The translations under genes and the position numbers were made by a program. The notes below the pieces were generated by a model. That model made no database searches. It saw only the letters and a list, made by a program, of their open reading frames with translations, and was not told the DNA's origin. Shown here piece after piece: positions 54,079-63,684 of a stretch of DNA of 64,000 bases (position 1 is its first letter; each line of letters opens with the position of its first letter). Source of the stretch: Bdellovibrio bacteriovorus W (lineage in GTDB: Bacteria; Bdellovibrionota; Bdellovibrionia; Bdellovibrionales; Bdellovibrionaceae); the NCBI GenBank assembly GCA_000525675.1, contig CP002190.1, forward strand, positions 2,232,001 through 2,296,000, written 5' to 3'.

Positions 54079-55080
54079 ATGAGTAAAGCGACTAAAAAAC
54101 TCTTAGCTCAGTTGATTAAAATTCTTTTTTCAGCTGGCATTATCTATTGGCTGGTTTCGTCTGGGAAACTAAATTTCTCTGCACTGAAAAGTCTTCTTTC
54201 CCCAACAGCCTTGGCAGTTGCTAGCTTACTTGTACTTTTAAACGTTTTTTTCGCCAGCGAACGTTGGCGTATTCTGATTCGCTCACAATCGGTAGAAGCC
54301 AAAGCATGGCCTGTTTTCAAGCTCAGCCTTATTGGTTCCTTCTTTAACTTTGCGATGCCAGGTGGAGTGGGTGGCGACGTCGTTAAAGCTTTCTACTTCA
54401 CACGCGAATATCCCGATACAAAAGTCACTGCGGTTACCAGCGTGCTCATGGATCGTATCCTAGGTCTGTTTGCGATGACCTCACTAGCTTTTGTTGTCAT
54501 GGTTTACGACTTTAAACACATCTCAACTAACTCCACACTAATGACCCTATTCTGGTTTATTCTGGCCCTGATTATTGGGTTTGTAATTGGCCTAAGTGTT
54601 ATTTTTTCGTCGTTAGTTTTCGAAAAGCAGTGGCTCTTTAAAGCTATTGAAAAGCTTCCGCTCTCTGCAAAATTTGAAAAACTTTATCGCAGCATGCATC
54701 TTTACGGCAAAGATGGAAATCGCTTTCTACTTGTTATCATTGCAAGCTTACTTTCTCAACTGTGCTCAATTTTGTTTTTGTGGTTAGCTGGAACAATGGC
54801 AGGCTTTACTGATATTCCTGCGACAACTTACTTTCTTGTCGCACCTCTAGGTTTTATGGCAACTGCCATTCCTATATCACCGGCTGGCGTTGGCGTGGGG
54901 CAAGCCGCGTTCTACTTGTTGTTTAACTTATATACTTCGGAGCCCTCTGAGGTTGGACCAACGGTAATCACTGCCTTTCAAGTAGCTACATTTCTTTTAA
55001 GCCTTTTTGGCGCTGTCTTTTACTTGAGACAAAAAGACAAAAAACAACTCAGCCAAATCAACGAAGCTATTGGCAACTAA
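54079..55080 (+). CDS. Flippase-like membrane protein (UPF0104 / LPG synthase TM region)
   Basis: This is a 333-residue membrane protein with about 8-9 helices in the arrangement of PF03706 (lysylphosphatidylglycerol synthase membrane domain, AglD/UPF0104). Key blocks are LNVFFASERWRILIRSQ, SLIGSFFNFAMPGGVGGDVVKAFYF and PLGFMATAIPISPAGVGVGQAAFYLLF. The soluble lysyltransferase domain is missing. Relatives are thought to move lipid-linked sugars or glycolipids; the substrate is unknown. It stands alone with a hairpin behind it. Confidence 0.87.
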   Translation: MSKATKKLLAQLIKILFSAGIIYWLVSSGKLNFSALKSLLSPTALAVASLLVLLNVFFASERWRILIRSQSVEAKAWPVFKLSLIGSFFNFAMPGGVGGDVVKAFYFTREYPDTKVTAVTSVLMDRILGLFAMTSLAFVVMVYDFKHISTNSTLMTLFWFILALIIGFVIGLSVIFSSLVFEKQWLFKAIEKLPLSAKFEKLYRSMHLYGKDGNRFLLVIIASLLSQLCSILFLWLAGTMAGFTDIPATTYFLVAPLGFMATAIPISPAGVGVGQAAFYLLFNLYTSEPSEVGPTVITAFQVATFLLSLFGAVFYLRQKDKKQLSQINEAIGN

Positions 55081-55083
55081 TGC

Positions 55084-55111
55084 TTAAAGAGCTTTTAGAG
55101 AAGCTCTTTAA
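55084..55111. terminator. Hairpin between flippase-like and HAD genes
   Basis: TTAAAGAGCTT, loop TTAGAG, AAGCTCTTTAA. The terminal T pairs give it terminator character from both sides, though no long T-run follows; the HAD gene's stop lies inside it. Confidence 0.6.
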
Positions 55112-56105
55112 CAGATTTTAGATGATCACAAAACTGATAGCTGAATGCTGGTTCAAACTCTTTAAACTTTTCTAAAGTTTCGATCTCAACCGCATGTTTA
55201 TCGGAGCCGACTAAGACAAGTTTTCCAACTCCACTTAGATAAGCAGCAATTAGATCAGTGGCACTATCACCTACCATCAAAGACTGGCTCATTTGCGGCT
55301 TAAGCTTATCTTTCACAGCCAAGAACATTCCATTGCGGGGTTTTCGCAAGCTTGCAAAACGTCGTCCTGGCACCGAGTCCGATGTCTTCACAAAACCAGC
55401 CCACTCCGATTCATCAATCCAACAAGACTCTTGCGCCAGAAGTTCCATCATTTTTTGATGAACGCCTCGATATTCTTCCCAATCGAACTTACCTCGACCT
55501 AAGCCAGACTGATTCGTCACCATCGCCACCCAATAGTTCTTAGCGTGGGCCTTACGAATCAAGTCCACGATCCCTTCTCGCAAAGTCACCTGCTCAGGGT
55601 CCTTATTATAGGGAACATTGTTCACAATGACGTCATCTCGATCGAGAAAAAGACAGGGGCTTTCTTCCGAACGATCATAATGAACAATCGGACCAGATGC
55701 CTTCAACGCGTCCACGCAGGCTGAAAAAAGAGACTTCCACGAAGGCAGGGAAAGGCTCTCGAAAATATAATCCACATAATAGGCATCAAAATCAGTTGCT
55801 ACGTGAGTCGCGTGAGCAATGGCCAGCCTTTGCCCCTGCAAAAGATGACTTACTTTTTTCAACAACTCAAAATCTTCAAGGCTAAATATCACCAAATCTT
55901 CAAGACATGTTGAAGCAACCCCCGCTTCAAGCTCCTCGAAAGTTTTCGTGGTTGATGGCAAAAATGCACCTGTGGAAGCCATCAGCGGCGATACGATCTT
56001 TGAGAAGTCGCCATGCTTTTTAGAAGAGGTTAAAAAAACCAGGCTTCCACCTAGCTTTACAGTCTCAACAATTAGTTCTTTGAATATTCCGGTATCTTTC
56101 AGCAT
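55095..56105 (-). CDS. HAD-IIIA phosphatase with unknown N-terminal domain (GmhB-like)
   Basis: The protein has 336 residues. Residues 150-330 form a HAD phosphatase of the GmhB/histidinol-phosphatase type: FLDRDDVIVNN, VTNQSGLGRGKF, SLRKPRNGMF, SLMVGDSATDLIAA. The zinc-binding cysteines of GmhB are not seen. The N-terminal 140 residues (FKELIVETVKLGGSLVFLTSS, then VIFSLEDFELL) are not part of the family and look like a Rossmann-type domain. It probably dephosphorylates a phosphorylated sugar for LPS or glycan synthesis. Ribosome site weak. Confidence 0.8.
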   Translation of the reverse strand: MLKDTGIFKELIVETVKLGGSLVFLTSSKKHGDFSKIVSPLMASTGAFLPSTTKTFEELEAGVASTCLEDLVIFSLEDFELLKKVSHLLQGQRLAIAHATHVATDFDAYYVDYIFESLSLPSWKSLFSACVDALKASGPIVHYDRSEESPCLFLDRDDVIVNNVPYNKDPEQVTLREGIVDLIRKAHAKNYWVAMVTNQSGLGRGKFDWEEYRGVHQKMMELLAQESCWIDESEWAGFVKTSDSVPGRRFASLRKPRNGMFLAVKDKLKPQMSQSLMVGDSATDLIAAYLSGVGKLVLVGSDKHAVEIETLEKFKEFEPAFSYQFCDHLKSVKELL

Positions 56106-56200
56106 AGAACTAACTTACGACAAGTTCGCCGTTCTGTCCTTGGCTTTCTCCTTGCCGCCTCGCATCTGTGAATCTAGAATTTATGCGTGGGGGTTTTCCT

Positions 56201-56725
56201 ATGACATTATTACTGAAGCAACTCTTCAATTTTTTAAAATTGCTGAACTCCGATTCCGGAACCAATCAATTGGCGGTGGGCCTTTCTCTAGGACTCATTC
56301 TAGGTTTTGCACCGATCTTGTCGATTCAAGCATTCATCGTGTTTGCTTTTATCTTCATCTTTAGAGTTCAAATTGGTGCAGCATTTGTCTCCGCATTTTT
56401 CTTCAAGTTTGTAGCTTATCTTTTCGACCAGCCTGCACACTATCTTGGAAAATCCGTTCTCGAAAATGCCTCCCTGTCCCCTCTTTTTACTACGATGTAC
56501 AATATGCCACTTGTCCCCCTCACTCGTTTTAACAATTCGATTGTGATGGGTTCAATGATTGTATCTATCTTGCTTTTACCTTTTGCTTTCTTTGGCTTTC
56601 GTATTGCGATCGCGCGCTATAGAGCCACTGTTGTTGCCCGCTTCAAGAGCAGTAAGTTCTGGAAAGCCTTCATCGCGACTCGCTTTTATAATTGGTACAT
56701 CAAATACGACGAGCTTTACGGATAA
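56201..56725 (+). CDS. TIGR03546 family membrane protein
   Basis: This is a 174-residue membrane protein with three to four helices, recognised as TIGR03546 by LAVGLSLGLILGFAPILSIQAFIVF (DUF2062-like) and its place directly before a TIGR03545 gene. It is of unknown function. The start ATG 56201 is preferred because GGGGG lies eight bases upstream; in-frame starts at 56168 and 56183 lack one. 16 bases separate it from the next gene, so they form an operon. Confidence 0.85.
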   Translation: MTLLLKQLFNFLKLLNSDSGTNQLAVGLSLGLILGFAPILSIQAFIVFAFIFIFRVQIGAAFVSAFFFKFVAYLFDQPAHYLGKSVLENASLSPLFTTMYNMPLVPLTRFNNSIVMGSMIVSILLLPFAFFGFRIAIARYRATVVARFKSSKFWKAFIATRFYNWYIKYDELYG

Positions 56726-56741
56726 TTAAGAGGCTATAGAC

Positions 56742-58691
56742 ATGACAACTACTCAAAACACACCGTCTCCTAAGAAAAAAGGCATCTTCCGTTGGGAAGC
56801 TATTATTCCGTTCACAATTTTCTGTGCTCTCGTGGCGATCTACTTTCACTTCTTCTTTGACTCCCATCTTCGCAAAGCCATGGAATGGGGCGGTTACAAA
56901 GCAATGGGCGCCGAAGTTAACGTCGCAAAAGTAGAGACAAGCTTCTTCAACGCAAGTTTGCTAATTAAAGGCATCGAAATTACCAATGCAGAGAAGCCTA
57001 CTCATAACTCACTTGAAATTGGTGATATTCGTTTCTCAATGCTTTGGGATGCTCTTTTAAGAGCTAAGATTGTCATCAATGAAGCGGCTATTGAGCAGAT
57101 CAAATTCAACACTAAAAGAAAGCATATTGGAAAAGTAAAACCCCCAGAACCACCATCGAACGAGCCTGGTTTCATCGACGAACTCAGCCAAAAGGCCCTC
57201 GGAAAAGTGACTGAGAAAGGCGAAAACAATGTGCTTGGAGATGCGATTGCTCTTCTAACAGGCACAGATGCGAACGCTCAACTTGATAAGCTTAAAAACT
57301 CGCTTCCTTCAAAAGCGATGATTGAATCTTTTGAAAAGGATCTTAAAGGCAAAGAGAAGGCTTGGGATGCTCGTTTAAAAACACTCCCTCAAGAGAAAGA
57401 TTTAAAAGCCCTCAATGATCGTTTAAACAAAATTAAATACAAAGATTTTAAAACTCCTCAGGAGCTACAAACTTCTATTCAAGAGCTGGACACTCTCGTT
57501 AAAGATGGCGAGCGAATGTACAAGCAAGTTGAATCAACTGCGAATGATCTAGGTAGTGAACTAAAAGGCATCGAATCTCAGTACAAACAGATTGAAAGCC
57601 AAGTAAAGACCGATATCAAATCCCTCGAGGAACACTTTCGCATTCCTAAGCTAGATGCCAAGAGCATTAGCCAATCCCTCTTTGCAGACTATTTAAACCC
57701 TTATAAAGAAAAGTTCTTCCGCTATAAGGCGATGGCAGAAAAGTATATTCCACCTAATCTTCTAAAGAAAAAAGAAGCTAAAGAAGATGAAATCGTAATC
57801 CAACCCCATCCTCGCGAAGAAGGCATTAGCTACGAGTTTGGCCGCCTGAACTCGTATCCACTTTATTGGGTGAAGCGTACAGGGATTAGCTCACAAGCTG
57901 GAACTGATCCCAACGCTGGCAATATCAAGGGAGAGATCCGCGATATTACATCCAATCAAAAACTCATCGGCCGCCCAACTATTGCGACCCTTGAGGGCGA
58001 TTTCCCTAACATGGATATCTTCGGCTTCTTTACAAAAGTTGTTTTGGACTACACAAAAGCAATCAGCGAAGTTCAATACGACGTATCCGTTGCTAAATAT
58101 AAACTGAATGCCGCAGAACTAGTTGCTACACCTGAAGTCAATATCGCTTTCGATCAAGCTCAAGGTGCCATTCATCTAAAAGGCTTTATGAAAGGTTTTA
58201 AAGAAATGTCGATTCAGTTAGAAAACAAGTTTTCTAACATCGCCTATAAAATTTCTTCGAATAATGAAATCGCAGATGAGATTCTGAAGAAGGTTTTCGA
58301 GGGTATTCCACTCGTCACTTTAGATATTAAAGGGGCCGGTACTTTCCCTCGCCTTCCTTTAAATATTAACTCCAACCTGGGCCCTGAGCTACAGAAGGGT
58401 TTTGAAAAGCAGATTCAGGCGAAAATTAATGAGACCCGTAAAAAAATTGAGCTCGCTGTTAATGAGGAAATCGCCAAACAAAAAGCGATGATCGACAGTC
58501 AGATCAAGTCTCTCCGTCAACAGTTCGAGGGAGATGTAAAGAAAACCCAAGCTCAGGTAGAAGGACAACGTAAGGAAGCTGAAAAGCGTATCGATCAAGC
58601 TAAAAAAGACGCCGAGAACCAAGGAAAAAAACAGTTAGAAAAAGAAGGTCAAAAAGCCGTGGATGAACTCAAAAAACGCCTCGGCCTCTAA
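56742..58691 (+). CDS. TIGR03545 family protein with coiled coils
   Basis: This is a 649-residue protein with one N-terminal membrane segment (about residues 18-36) and a long periplasmic or cytoplasmic body. Residues 170-300 contain several helical, lysine/glutamate-rich stretches, and the C-terminal 100 residues are a strong coiled coil (QKAMIDSQIKSLRQQF, KRIDQAKKDAENQGK). It is the standard partner of the TIGR03546 protein. AsmA-like features in the middle (SLEIGDIRFSMLWDALL) suggest a bridge-like lipid-associated envelope protein; that is inference. Role unknown. A terminator follows. Confidence 0.87.
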   Translation: MTTTQNTPSPKKKGIFRWEAIIPFTIFCALVAIYFHFFFDSHLRKAMEWGGYKAMGAEVNVAKVETSFFNASLLIKGIEITNAEKPTHNSLEIGDIRFSMLWDALLRAKIVINEAAIEQIKFNTKRKHIGKVKPPEPPSNEPGFIDELSQKALGKVTEKGENNVLGDAIALLTGTDANAQLDKLKNSLPSKAMIESFEKDLKGKEKAWDARLKTLPQEKDLKALNDRLNKIKYKDFKTPQELQTSIQELDTLVKDGERMYKQVESTANDLGSELKGIESQYKQIESQVKTDIKSLEEHFRIPKLDAKSISQSLFADYLNPYKEKFFRYKAMAEKYIPPNLLKKKEAKEDEIVIQPHPREEGISYEFGRLNSYPLYWVKRTGISSQAGTDPNAGNIKGEIRDITSNQKLIGRPTIATLEGDFPNMDIFGFFTKVVLDYTKAISEVQYDVSVAKYKLNAAELVATPEVNIAFDQAQGAIHLKGFMKGFKEMSIQLENKFSNIAYKISSNNEIADEILKKVFEGIPLVTLDIKGAGTFPRLPLNINSNLGPELQKGFEKQIQAKINETRKKIELAVNEEIAKQKAMIDSQIKSLRQQFEGDVKKTQAQVEGQRKEAEKRIDQAKKDAENQGKKQLEKEGQKAVDELKKRLGL

Positions 58692-58710
58692 AACCTTGTA
58701 TCTAGAAAAT

Positions 58711-58745
58711 AAAAAAGGAGCTTTCTAAAAGCTCCTTTTTTTTAT
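58711..58745. terminator. Bidirectional Rho-independent terminator
   Basis: A6 into AAGGAGCTTT (58715-58724), loop CT, AAAGCTCCTT, T8. It ends the TIGR03545 gene and can also act for the thioredoxin-like gene on the other strand. Confidence 0.88.
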
Positions 58746-58751
58746 TTTTAA

Positions 58752-58791
<40 letters not shown>

Positions 58792-58822
58792 CGAAAGACC
58801 TCTATGGATAGCCACCGACACA

Positions 58823-59401
58823 CTACTGATCTGAAGACTCTTGCTGAGACTCTGAGAGTAATGACCCCATGTATGCCACTGAGTCTTTATTGTACCAATC
58901 AATAGAGCCTACAAGTTTCTTAACAAGTTTATGGTCTTTGCCTAAGACCAAGGACTCTGGCAAGCGAGCCACATCAAACATTTGCATAAGGCTGCGGTCT
59001 TCATCCCAGACAATTTGAATATCCTGATGATTCATTTCTGGAAACGATTTCATAAAGACATCAATATCTGAACGACTGCTATCCCCTGAGATAGCAATAA
59101 GCTTTACTTGCCCCTTAAACTCTTCAACAAGCTTAATCAAAGAAGGAACTTCCTCAATACATGGTCCACACCAAGACGCCCAAAAGTTAAGAATGACGAT
59201 CTTACCCTCAAACTCTTTCAAGCGATGCTTCTGTGCATGAAGGTTCGTAAATTCAAAATCAGGAACTCCCTCTCTTTCGTAGATTTCCATTGAAACGTAA
59301 CCAGGCCTCTGAACGTTCTTGCGCCCAAAAAGAGTATCAAAACCCCAGTACGCCAAAGCGCCTAGAATCACGACGATAATAATGGCCTTAAGATGTTGCA
59401 T
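58823..59401 (-). CDS. TlpA/ResA-like thioredoxin-fold protein
   Basis: This is a 192-residue protein with an N-terminal membrane anchor (about residues 5-22) and a periplasmic thioredoxin fold. The active site is NFWASWCGPCIEEVPSL (CGPC). Conserved features are the inserted region AISGDSSRSDIDVF, typical of the TlpA branch, and the cis-proline loop RLPESLVLGKDHK. It should reduce disulfides in the periplasm, for example during cytochrome c maturation. GGAGGG seven bases before ATG. Monocistronic by its surroundings. Confidence 0.92.
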   Translation of the reverse strand: MQHLKAIIIVVILGALAYWGFDTLFGRKNVQRPGYVSMEIYEREGVPDFEFTNLHAQKHRLKEFEGKIVILNFWASWCGPCIEEVPSLIKLVEEFKGQVKLIAISGDSSRSDIDVFMKSFPEMNHQDIQIVWDEDRSLMQMFDVARLPESLVLGKDHKLVKKLVGSIDWYNKDSVAYMGSLLSESQQESSDQ

Positions 59402-59582
59402 TGCAATCCCTCCGCGAAGATGAAGTTTTCAATAGGCCTTACCTTTTAATCTAGATATTCTCTGGGGTCATTTAAAATAAGGCCACAGGCAGCCCTCAGG
59501 AGCGCCTCTTAGTGTTGCACCATCAAAGACTCACAACGACTTGATAACAGCCCAAGATTCGTCTCTGAAGCGTTTTTAGGCA

Positions 59583-59611
59583 TAAAAAAAAGCCCTGGTT
59601 TCCCAAGGCTT
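59583..59611 (-). terminator. Rho-independent terminator of the ribosomal operon
   Basis: On the minus strand AGCCTTGG, loop GAAA, CCAGGGCT (one G-T pair), then seven or more T. It stands 28 bases after the rplQ stop. Confidence 0.85.
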
Positions 59612-59638
59612 TAAAAATTCTAATTTAATTTTCAAGAA

Positions 59639-60148
59639 TTAAGCGCGTGACGCTGCTCTTGAATCTTTTTGAATCTTTTTAACTGCTTTTTTCTTAGCAG
59701 CTACCGCTTTTTCTGCAGTTTTCGCCGCAGCTTTAGCAACTTTAGCTTCTTTTACTTCATCAACTTTACCAGCTGATTTAGTTTCGAAGTCATAGTCAAC
59801 AAACTCAAGGAAAGCCATTTCAGCAGTATCGCCAGGACGACGTCCGATTTTGATGATACGAGTGTATCCACCTGGACGGTCTTTAAAGCGAGGCGCAATT
59901 TCTTTCATGATAGCAGAAACTGCTTCTTGATTTGGGTAACGAGATAACAACAAACGAGTTGTTGATAAGTCACCTTTTTTACCAAGAGTGATCGCTCTTT
60001 CAACGTGACGGCGAGTTTCTTTCGCACGATCAACAGTTGTTTTGATACGGCCGTGCTCAACTAGAGAGATTACAAGACCTCTAAGTAAAGCTTTTCTTGG
60101 ACCAGATTTGCGGCTGAATGTTTTAACTCTTCTTCTGTGTGATGCCAT
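59639..60148 (-). CDS. rplQ: 50S ribosomal protein L17
   Basis: The protein has 169 residues. The L17 core is clear (HRRRVKTFSRKSGPRKALLRGL, KEIAPRFKDRPGGYTRIIKIGRRPGD). The C-terminal tail of about 45 residues is lysine/alanine-rich (VAKAAAKTAEKAVAAKKKAVKK), longer than in most L17 proteins (about 120-130). L17 sits on the large subunit near the exit tunnel. ATG 60148 with GGAG eight bases upstream is chosen over an in-frame start at 60190. It is the last gene of the alpha operon. Confidence 0.96.
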   Translation of the reverse strand: MASHRRRVKTFSRKSGPRKALLRGLVISLVEHGRIKTTVDRAKETRRHVERAITLGKKGDLSTTRLLLSRYPNQEAVSAIMKEIAPRFKDRPGGYTRIIKIGRRPGDTAEMAFLEFVDYDFETKSAGKVDEVKEAKVAKAAAKTAEKAVAAKKKAVKKIQKDSRAASRA

Positions 60149-60278
60149 TTTATTCTCCGTAAACGTGCTGACCGTACAAGGTATCAACACGATAGAACGT
60201 CTCAGTTAATTCTAAAACGTTACTTTTGTTGGGGGCTCCATGCCCTGCAGACTCTCCCTTTGAGAGGGCCTACGAAGT

Positions 60279-60301
60279 AAGGCCGCTATCATAGCGGCCT
60301 T
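60279..60301. other. Hairpin between rpoA and rplQ
   Basis: AAGGCCGCTA, loop TCA, TAGCGGCCTT: perfect 10-bp stem eight bases behind the rpoA stop on the transcript, with no T-run. A processing or attenuation site inside the operon is possible. Confidence 0.6.
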
Positions 60302-60308
60302 TAAAAAA

Positions 60309-61349
60309 CTATTGAGGTTCGCTGCTTCCGCCACGTTTTTGTGGTGGTTGGCTTGGATCCCAGCCTACTGGAGGCCAGCCCTCGATTTTCATACCAAGGC
60401 CTAATCCCATTTCGCCCAAGATCTCTTTGATCTCGTTCAATGATTTACGACCAAAGTTTTTAGTCTTAAGCATTTCTGCTTCAGAACGAACTACAAGCTC
60501 ACCAATGTAACGGATGTTAGCATTTTTCAAGCAGTTTGCAGAACGTACTGACAACTCAAGATCGTCAACAGAGCGGAAAAGATTTTCGTTAAGTGTAGGC
60601 GAACCTGCTTCACGAGTCTCTTCTGCTGGCTCCATTGTTTCGTCGAAAGTTAAGAAGATTTGTAGTTGTTCTTTCATGATTTTAGATGAAAGAGAAACTG
60701 CTTCTTCCGGTTTCAAAGAACCATCAGTCCAAACTTCCAAAGTCAATGCATCGTAGTCAGTTCTTTGACCAACGCGAGCATTTGATACGTTGTAGTTTAC
60801 TTTTCTAATTGGGCTGTAAAGAGCATCTACACCAATGAAACCAACAGGAAGATCCATCTCTCTGTTTTCTACTGGAACGTACCCACGACCAAAGCTAATG
60901 ATTAATTCTGCGTTGAAAACAGCGTTTTCACCCAAAGTAGCGATGTGTAGATCTGGGTTTAGAACTTCGATCTTATCGTTAGTTTGGATATCCGCAGCAG
61001 TAACTTTACCAGGGCCAGACTTTGTAATTCTTAAAGTCAAAGAATCGGAGGTGTATTGTTTAAAACGCACTTCCTTAAGGTTCAAGATAATGTCAGTAAC
61101 ATCCTCAAGAACATCTGGGATAGTTGTGAACTCGTGCAAAACGCCTTCAAACTTAACTGCAGTAATAGCAGAACCCATCATTGAAGAAAGAAGAATTCTT
61201 CTTAGGGAGTTACCAAGAGTAACCCCGAAGCCTCTTTCCAATGGGCGGATAATGAATTTTGCATAGTCGTCACGAAGAGAATCACGATCAACCTCAAATC
61301 CCTTTGGTTTGATCATTTCTCTCCAAAATTTATAATAGTGCTCTTGCAT
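60309..61349 (-). CDS. rpoA: RNA polymerase subunit alpha
   Basis: This is a 346-residue subunit of the core enzyme. The N-terminal dimer domain has [19 protein letters not shown] and [20 protein letters not shown]. The C-terminal DNA-contacting domain has [23 protein letters not shown] and [15 protein letters not shown]. It is slightly longer at both ends than the 329-residue E. coli protein, ending in a proline/glycine tail. ATG 61349 behind GGGGGAAGC. Confidence 0.98.
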   Translation of the reverse strand: MQEHYYKFWREMIKPKGFEVDRDSLRDDYAKFIIRPLERGFGVTLGNSLRRILLSSMMGSAITAVKFEGVLHEFTTIPDVLEDVTDIILNLKEVRFKQYTSDSLTLRITKSGPGKVTAADIQTNDKIEVLNPDLHIATLGENAVFNAELIISFGRGYVPVENREMDLPVGFIGVDALYSPIRKVNYNVSNARVGQRTDYDALTLEVWTDGSLKPEEAVSLSSKIMKEQLQIFLTFDETMEPAEETREAGSPTLNENLFRSVDDLELSVRSANCLKNANIRYIGELVVRSEAEMLKTKNFGRKSLNEIKEILGEMGLGLGMKIEGWPPVGWDPSQPPQKRGGSSEPQ

Positions 61350-61369
61350 GCTTCCCCCGAGAGGTAAAA

Positions 61370-61996
61370 TTATCTTGAGTAGTATTCAACGATCATGTTC
61401 TCTTCAACACCTACTGTCACGTCTTCACGAGTTGGAAGATCCTTAACAGTACCTGTGAATTTAGCATGATCAGCTTCAAGCCATGCTGGCACAGATCTGC
61501 GCGCAACTGACTCGACAGCGGCCTGAATCTTAACGATTCCACGGCTTGATTCCGCAACAGTAATAACGTCACCCTTGTTGACGATGATGCTCGGAATATT
61601 TGCTCTTTTACCATTCAACAAGAAGTGGTTGTGTTTAACAAGCTGCCTTGCTTCACGACGAGAATTCGCGTAGCCAAGTGCATACACAACGTTATCAAAT
61701 CTTGTCTCAAGGAACTTAAGAAGCGCAGTCCCAGTCAATTCTTTTGAACGAGAAGCTTCTTTTACATATTTTACGAATTGTTTCTCAGAAACACCGTAAT
61801 ATCTCTTAGTTTTTTGTTTTTCACGCAATTGAAGCGCAAATTCAGAGAACTTCAAACGAGACTGACCGTGTTGTCCTGGAGGATATGGTCTTCTTTCGAA
61901 AGAACATTTATCAGAAAAACAACGATCACCCTTCAGGAAAAGTTTCACGTTTTCGCGACGGCAAAGCTTACAAACGCTTTCGTTAATGCAGCTCAC
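61370..61996 (-). CDS. rpsD: 30S ribosomal protein S4 (zinc-binding form)
   Basis: This is a 208-residue small-subunit primary binding protein. Cysteines 9, 12, 26 and 31 (CKLC and CFSDKC) are in place for a zinc site, the C+ form as in Thermus. Then comes the S4 core [13 protein letters not shown] and the S4 RNA-binding domain ([23 protein letters not shown]-like stretch). GTG start with AAGGAG seven bases upstream. Confidence 0.98.
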   Translation of the reverse strand: MSCINESVCKLCRRENVKLFLKGDRCFSDKCSFERRPYPPGQHGQSRLKFSEFALQLREKQKTKRYYGVSEKQFVKYVKEASRSKELTGTALLKFLETRFDNVVYALGYANSRREARQLVKHNHFLLNGKRANIPSIIVNKGDVITVAESSRGIVKIQAAVESVARRSVPAWLEADHAKFTGTVKDLPTREDVTVGVEENMIVEYYSR

Positions 61997-62007
61997 GATA
62001 ATACTCC

Positions 62008-62397
62008 TTAAATTCTTCTACGCTTAGGTGGACGGCAACCATTATGTGGAACAGGTGTGATATCTTTAAGAGTCAAGATTCTCATTCCTGATGCAGCCAA
62101 TGCTCTGATAGCAGGCTCACGTCCAGCGCCAGGTCCTTTTAAGTAAACGTCCACAGATTTCATACCTGCTTCCATAGCTTTTTTTGCAGCGTCTTCTGCC
62201 GCGGATTGTGCCGCAAACGGAGTGCCCTTACGGCCTCCTCTAAAGCCTAAGTGCCCTGCAGAGGACCAAGCCACTGTAGCTCCGTTTGGATCAGTCATCG
62301 TAACGATGACGTTTCCAAAACCAGCTTGAATGTAGCAGTTACCTTGCGGAACGTTTCTTTTAACTTTCTTTTTAGATACTGATTTTTTATCGCTCAT
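62008..62397 (-). CDS. rpsK: 30S ribosomal protein S11
   Basis: This is a 129-residue S11 of normal length. Visible motifs are [22 protein letters not shown] and the C-terminal [15 protein letters not shown]. It lies on the platform of the small subunit and contacts the mRNA path. It sits 11 bases before rpsD in the operon. Confidence 0.98.
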   Translation of the reverse strand: MSDKKSVSKKKVKRNVPQGNCYIQAGFGNVIVTMTDPNGATVAWSSAGHLGFRGGRKGTPFAAQSAAEDAAKKAMEAGMKSVDVYLKGPGAGREPAIRALAASGMRILTLKDITPVPHNGCRPPKRRRI

Positions 62398-62410
62398 GAT
62401 CTAACTACCC

Positions 62411-62785
62411 TTATACAGCTTTTTTCTTGTTAGCCACTGTCTTCTTAGGACCTTTACGAGTACGAGCATTAGAACGAGTGTTCTGACCACGTACAGGTAG
62501 ACCTTTACGATGACGGATTCCACGGAAGCAATTTAGATCCATGAGGCGTTTAATAGATAAACCGATTTCACGACGTAGATCACCTTCAACTTTGAAGTTT
62601 TGTTCGATGATCGCGCGGATATTAGCGATATGCTCGTCAGTAAGGCCTTCTGTTCTCAATTCTTGAGGAATCCCAACTTGCTCGCAAATCATCGCCGCAC
62701 GTGAACGACCAATGCCGTAGATATATGTCAAAGCAATTTCTACGCGCTTATTTCTAGGTAAGTCGACACCAAGAATACGTGCCAT
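62411..62785 (-). CDS. rpsM: 30S ribosomal protein S13
   Basis: This is a 124-residue S13, beginning [30 protein letters not shown] and ending in the basic tail [21 protein letters not shown]. It forms bridges to the large subunit and contacts the P-site tRNA. ATG 62785 lies 2 bases behind the rpmJ stop. Confidence 0.98.
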   Translation of the reverse strand: MARILGVDLPRNKRVEIALTYIYGIGRSRAAMICEQVGIPQELRTEGLTDEHIANIRAIIEQNFKVEGDLRREIGLSIKRLMDLNCFRGIRHRKGLPVRGQNTRSNARTRKGPKKTVANKKKAV

Positions 62786-62787
62786 GA

Positions 62788-62901
62788 TTAGCCCTGCCTT
62801 TGCTTATGTTTAGGGTTTTCACAGATAACGCGAATAACACCTTTTCTTTTGATAACTTTACATTTATTACAAATTTTCTTAACCGATGGTCTTACTTTCA
62901 T
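62788..62901 (-). CDS. rpmJ: 50S ribosomal protein L36
   Basis: The protein has only 37 residues: [17 protein letters not shown] and [11 protein letters not shown]. Cys11, Cys14, Cys27 and His32 form the zinc ribbon. ATG 62901 follows GGGAAG. Standard place before rpsM. Confidence 0.97.
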   Translation of the reverse strand: MKVRPSVKKICNKCKVIKRKGVIRVICENPKHKQRQG

Positions 62902-63048
62902 AATGTCTTCCCATACATAACTTCGCCTCATCCCGAATAATAAGGCGCTTTATCAGCAAAAAAACACGAACGCGGTTCGGCACGCTAACACCGTTACATG
63001 ACAATGTCTAGAGATAAAAAATAATAAAATAACTTAAATGCAGCCGTG

Positions 63049-63684
63049 TTATTTTATTACTGTTTCTATCTCTTTGTAGACATCATCCGTAGGTCGATTG
63101 CCGTCCAGCTCGATATATTTGCCTGTTTTTTTATAAAACTCTTTCAAAGGGCTTGTGAATTCTTCGTAGGTTTTAAGACGGGTTTCAATAACCTCTGCCT
63201 TATCGTCGTTTCTTTGAACAACTTCCCCACCGCAGTTATCACAAATGCCTTCCGTCTTGGTAGGCTTGCTAACTATGTGGTAGACGGCCCCGCAATTTTT
63301 ACATACGCGTCTACCTGTTAGTCGATCCATCAAAACTTGCTTTGGAACTTCAAGAAATACCGCTTTCCCAATAGACAAGTTCATCTTTTGTAGTAATTCA
63401 TCCAAAGCCTCGGCCTGAGCCACAGTCCTTGGGAATCCATCCAAAATAAAGTCTTTAGCTCCGGATTGAAGAACCTCTTCAACCATCCCAATCACGATAC
63501 TATCTGGAACCAACTGTCCTTTATCCATGAATTCTTGAGCTCTTTTACCAAGCTCTGTCTGCCCTTTGATGGCAGCACGGAACAAGTCGCCAGTGCTAAT
63601 TTGCGTCATATTTGCACGCTTAATAAGCAGTTCTGATTGAGTGCCTTTACCGGCTCCTGGAGCCCCGAACAGAATCAAATTCAT
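63049..63684 (-). CDS. adk: Adenylate kinase
   Basis: The protein has 211 residues and converts ATP plus AMP to two ADP. Motifs are P-loop [28 protein letters not shown] and [15 protein letters not shown]. The LID domain contains four cysteines (CKNC and CDNC) for a structural zinc. ATG overlaps the secY stop by one base. Confidence 0.98.
   Translation of the reverse strand: MNLILFGAPGAGKGTQSELLIKRANMTQISTGDLFRAAIKGQTELGKRAQEFMDKGQLVPDSIVIGMVEEVLQSGAKDFILDGFPRTVAQAEALDELLQKMNLSIGKAVFLEVPKQVLMDRLTGRRVCKNCGAVYHIVSKPTKTEGICDNCGGEVVQRNDDKAEVIETRLKTYEEFTSPLKEFYKKTGKYIELDGNRPTDDVYKEIETVIK

Noticed and set aside
60149-60190. Upstream start of L17
   Set aside because: The in-frame extension is not L17-like; the ATG at 60148 has a Shine-Dalgarno.
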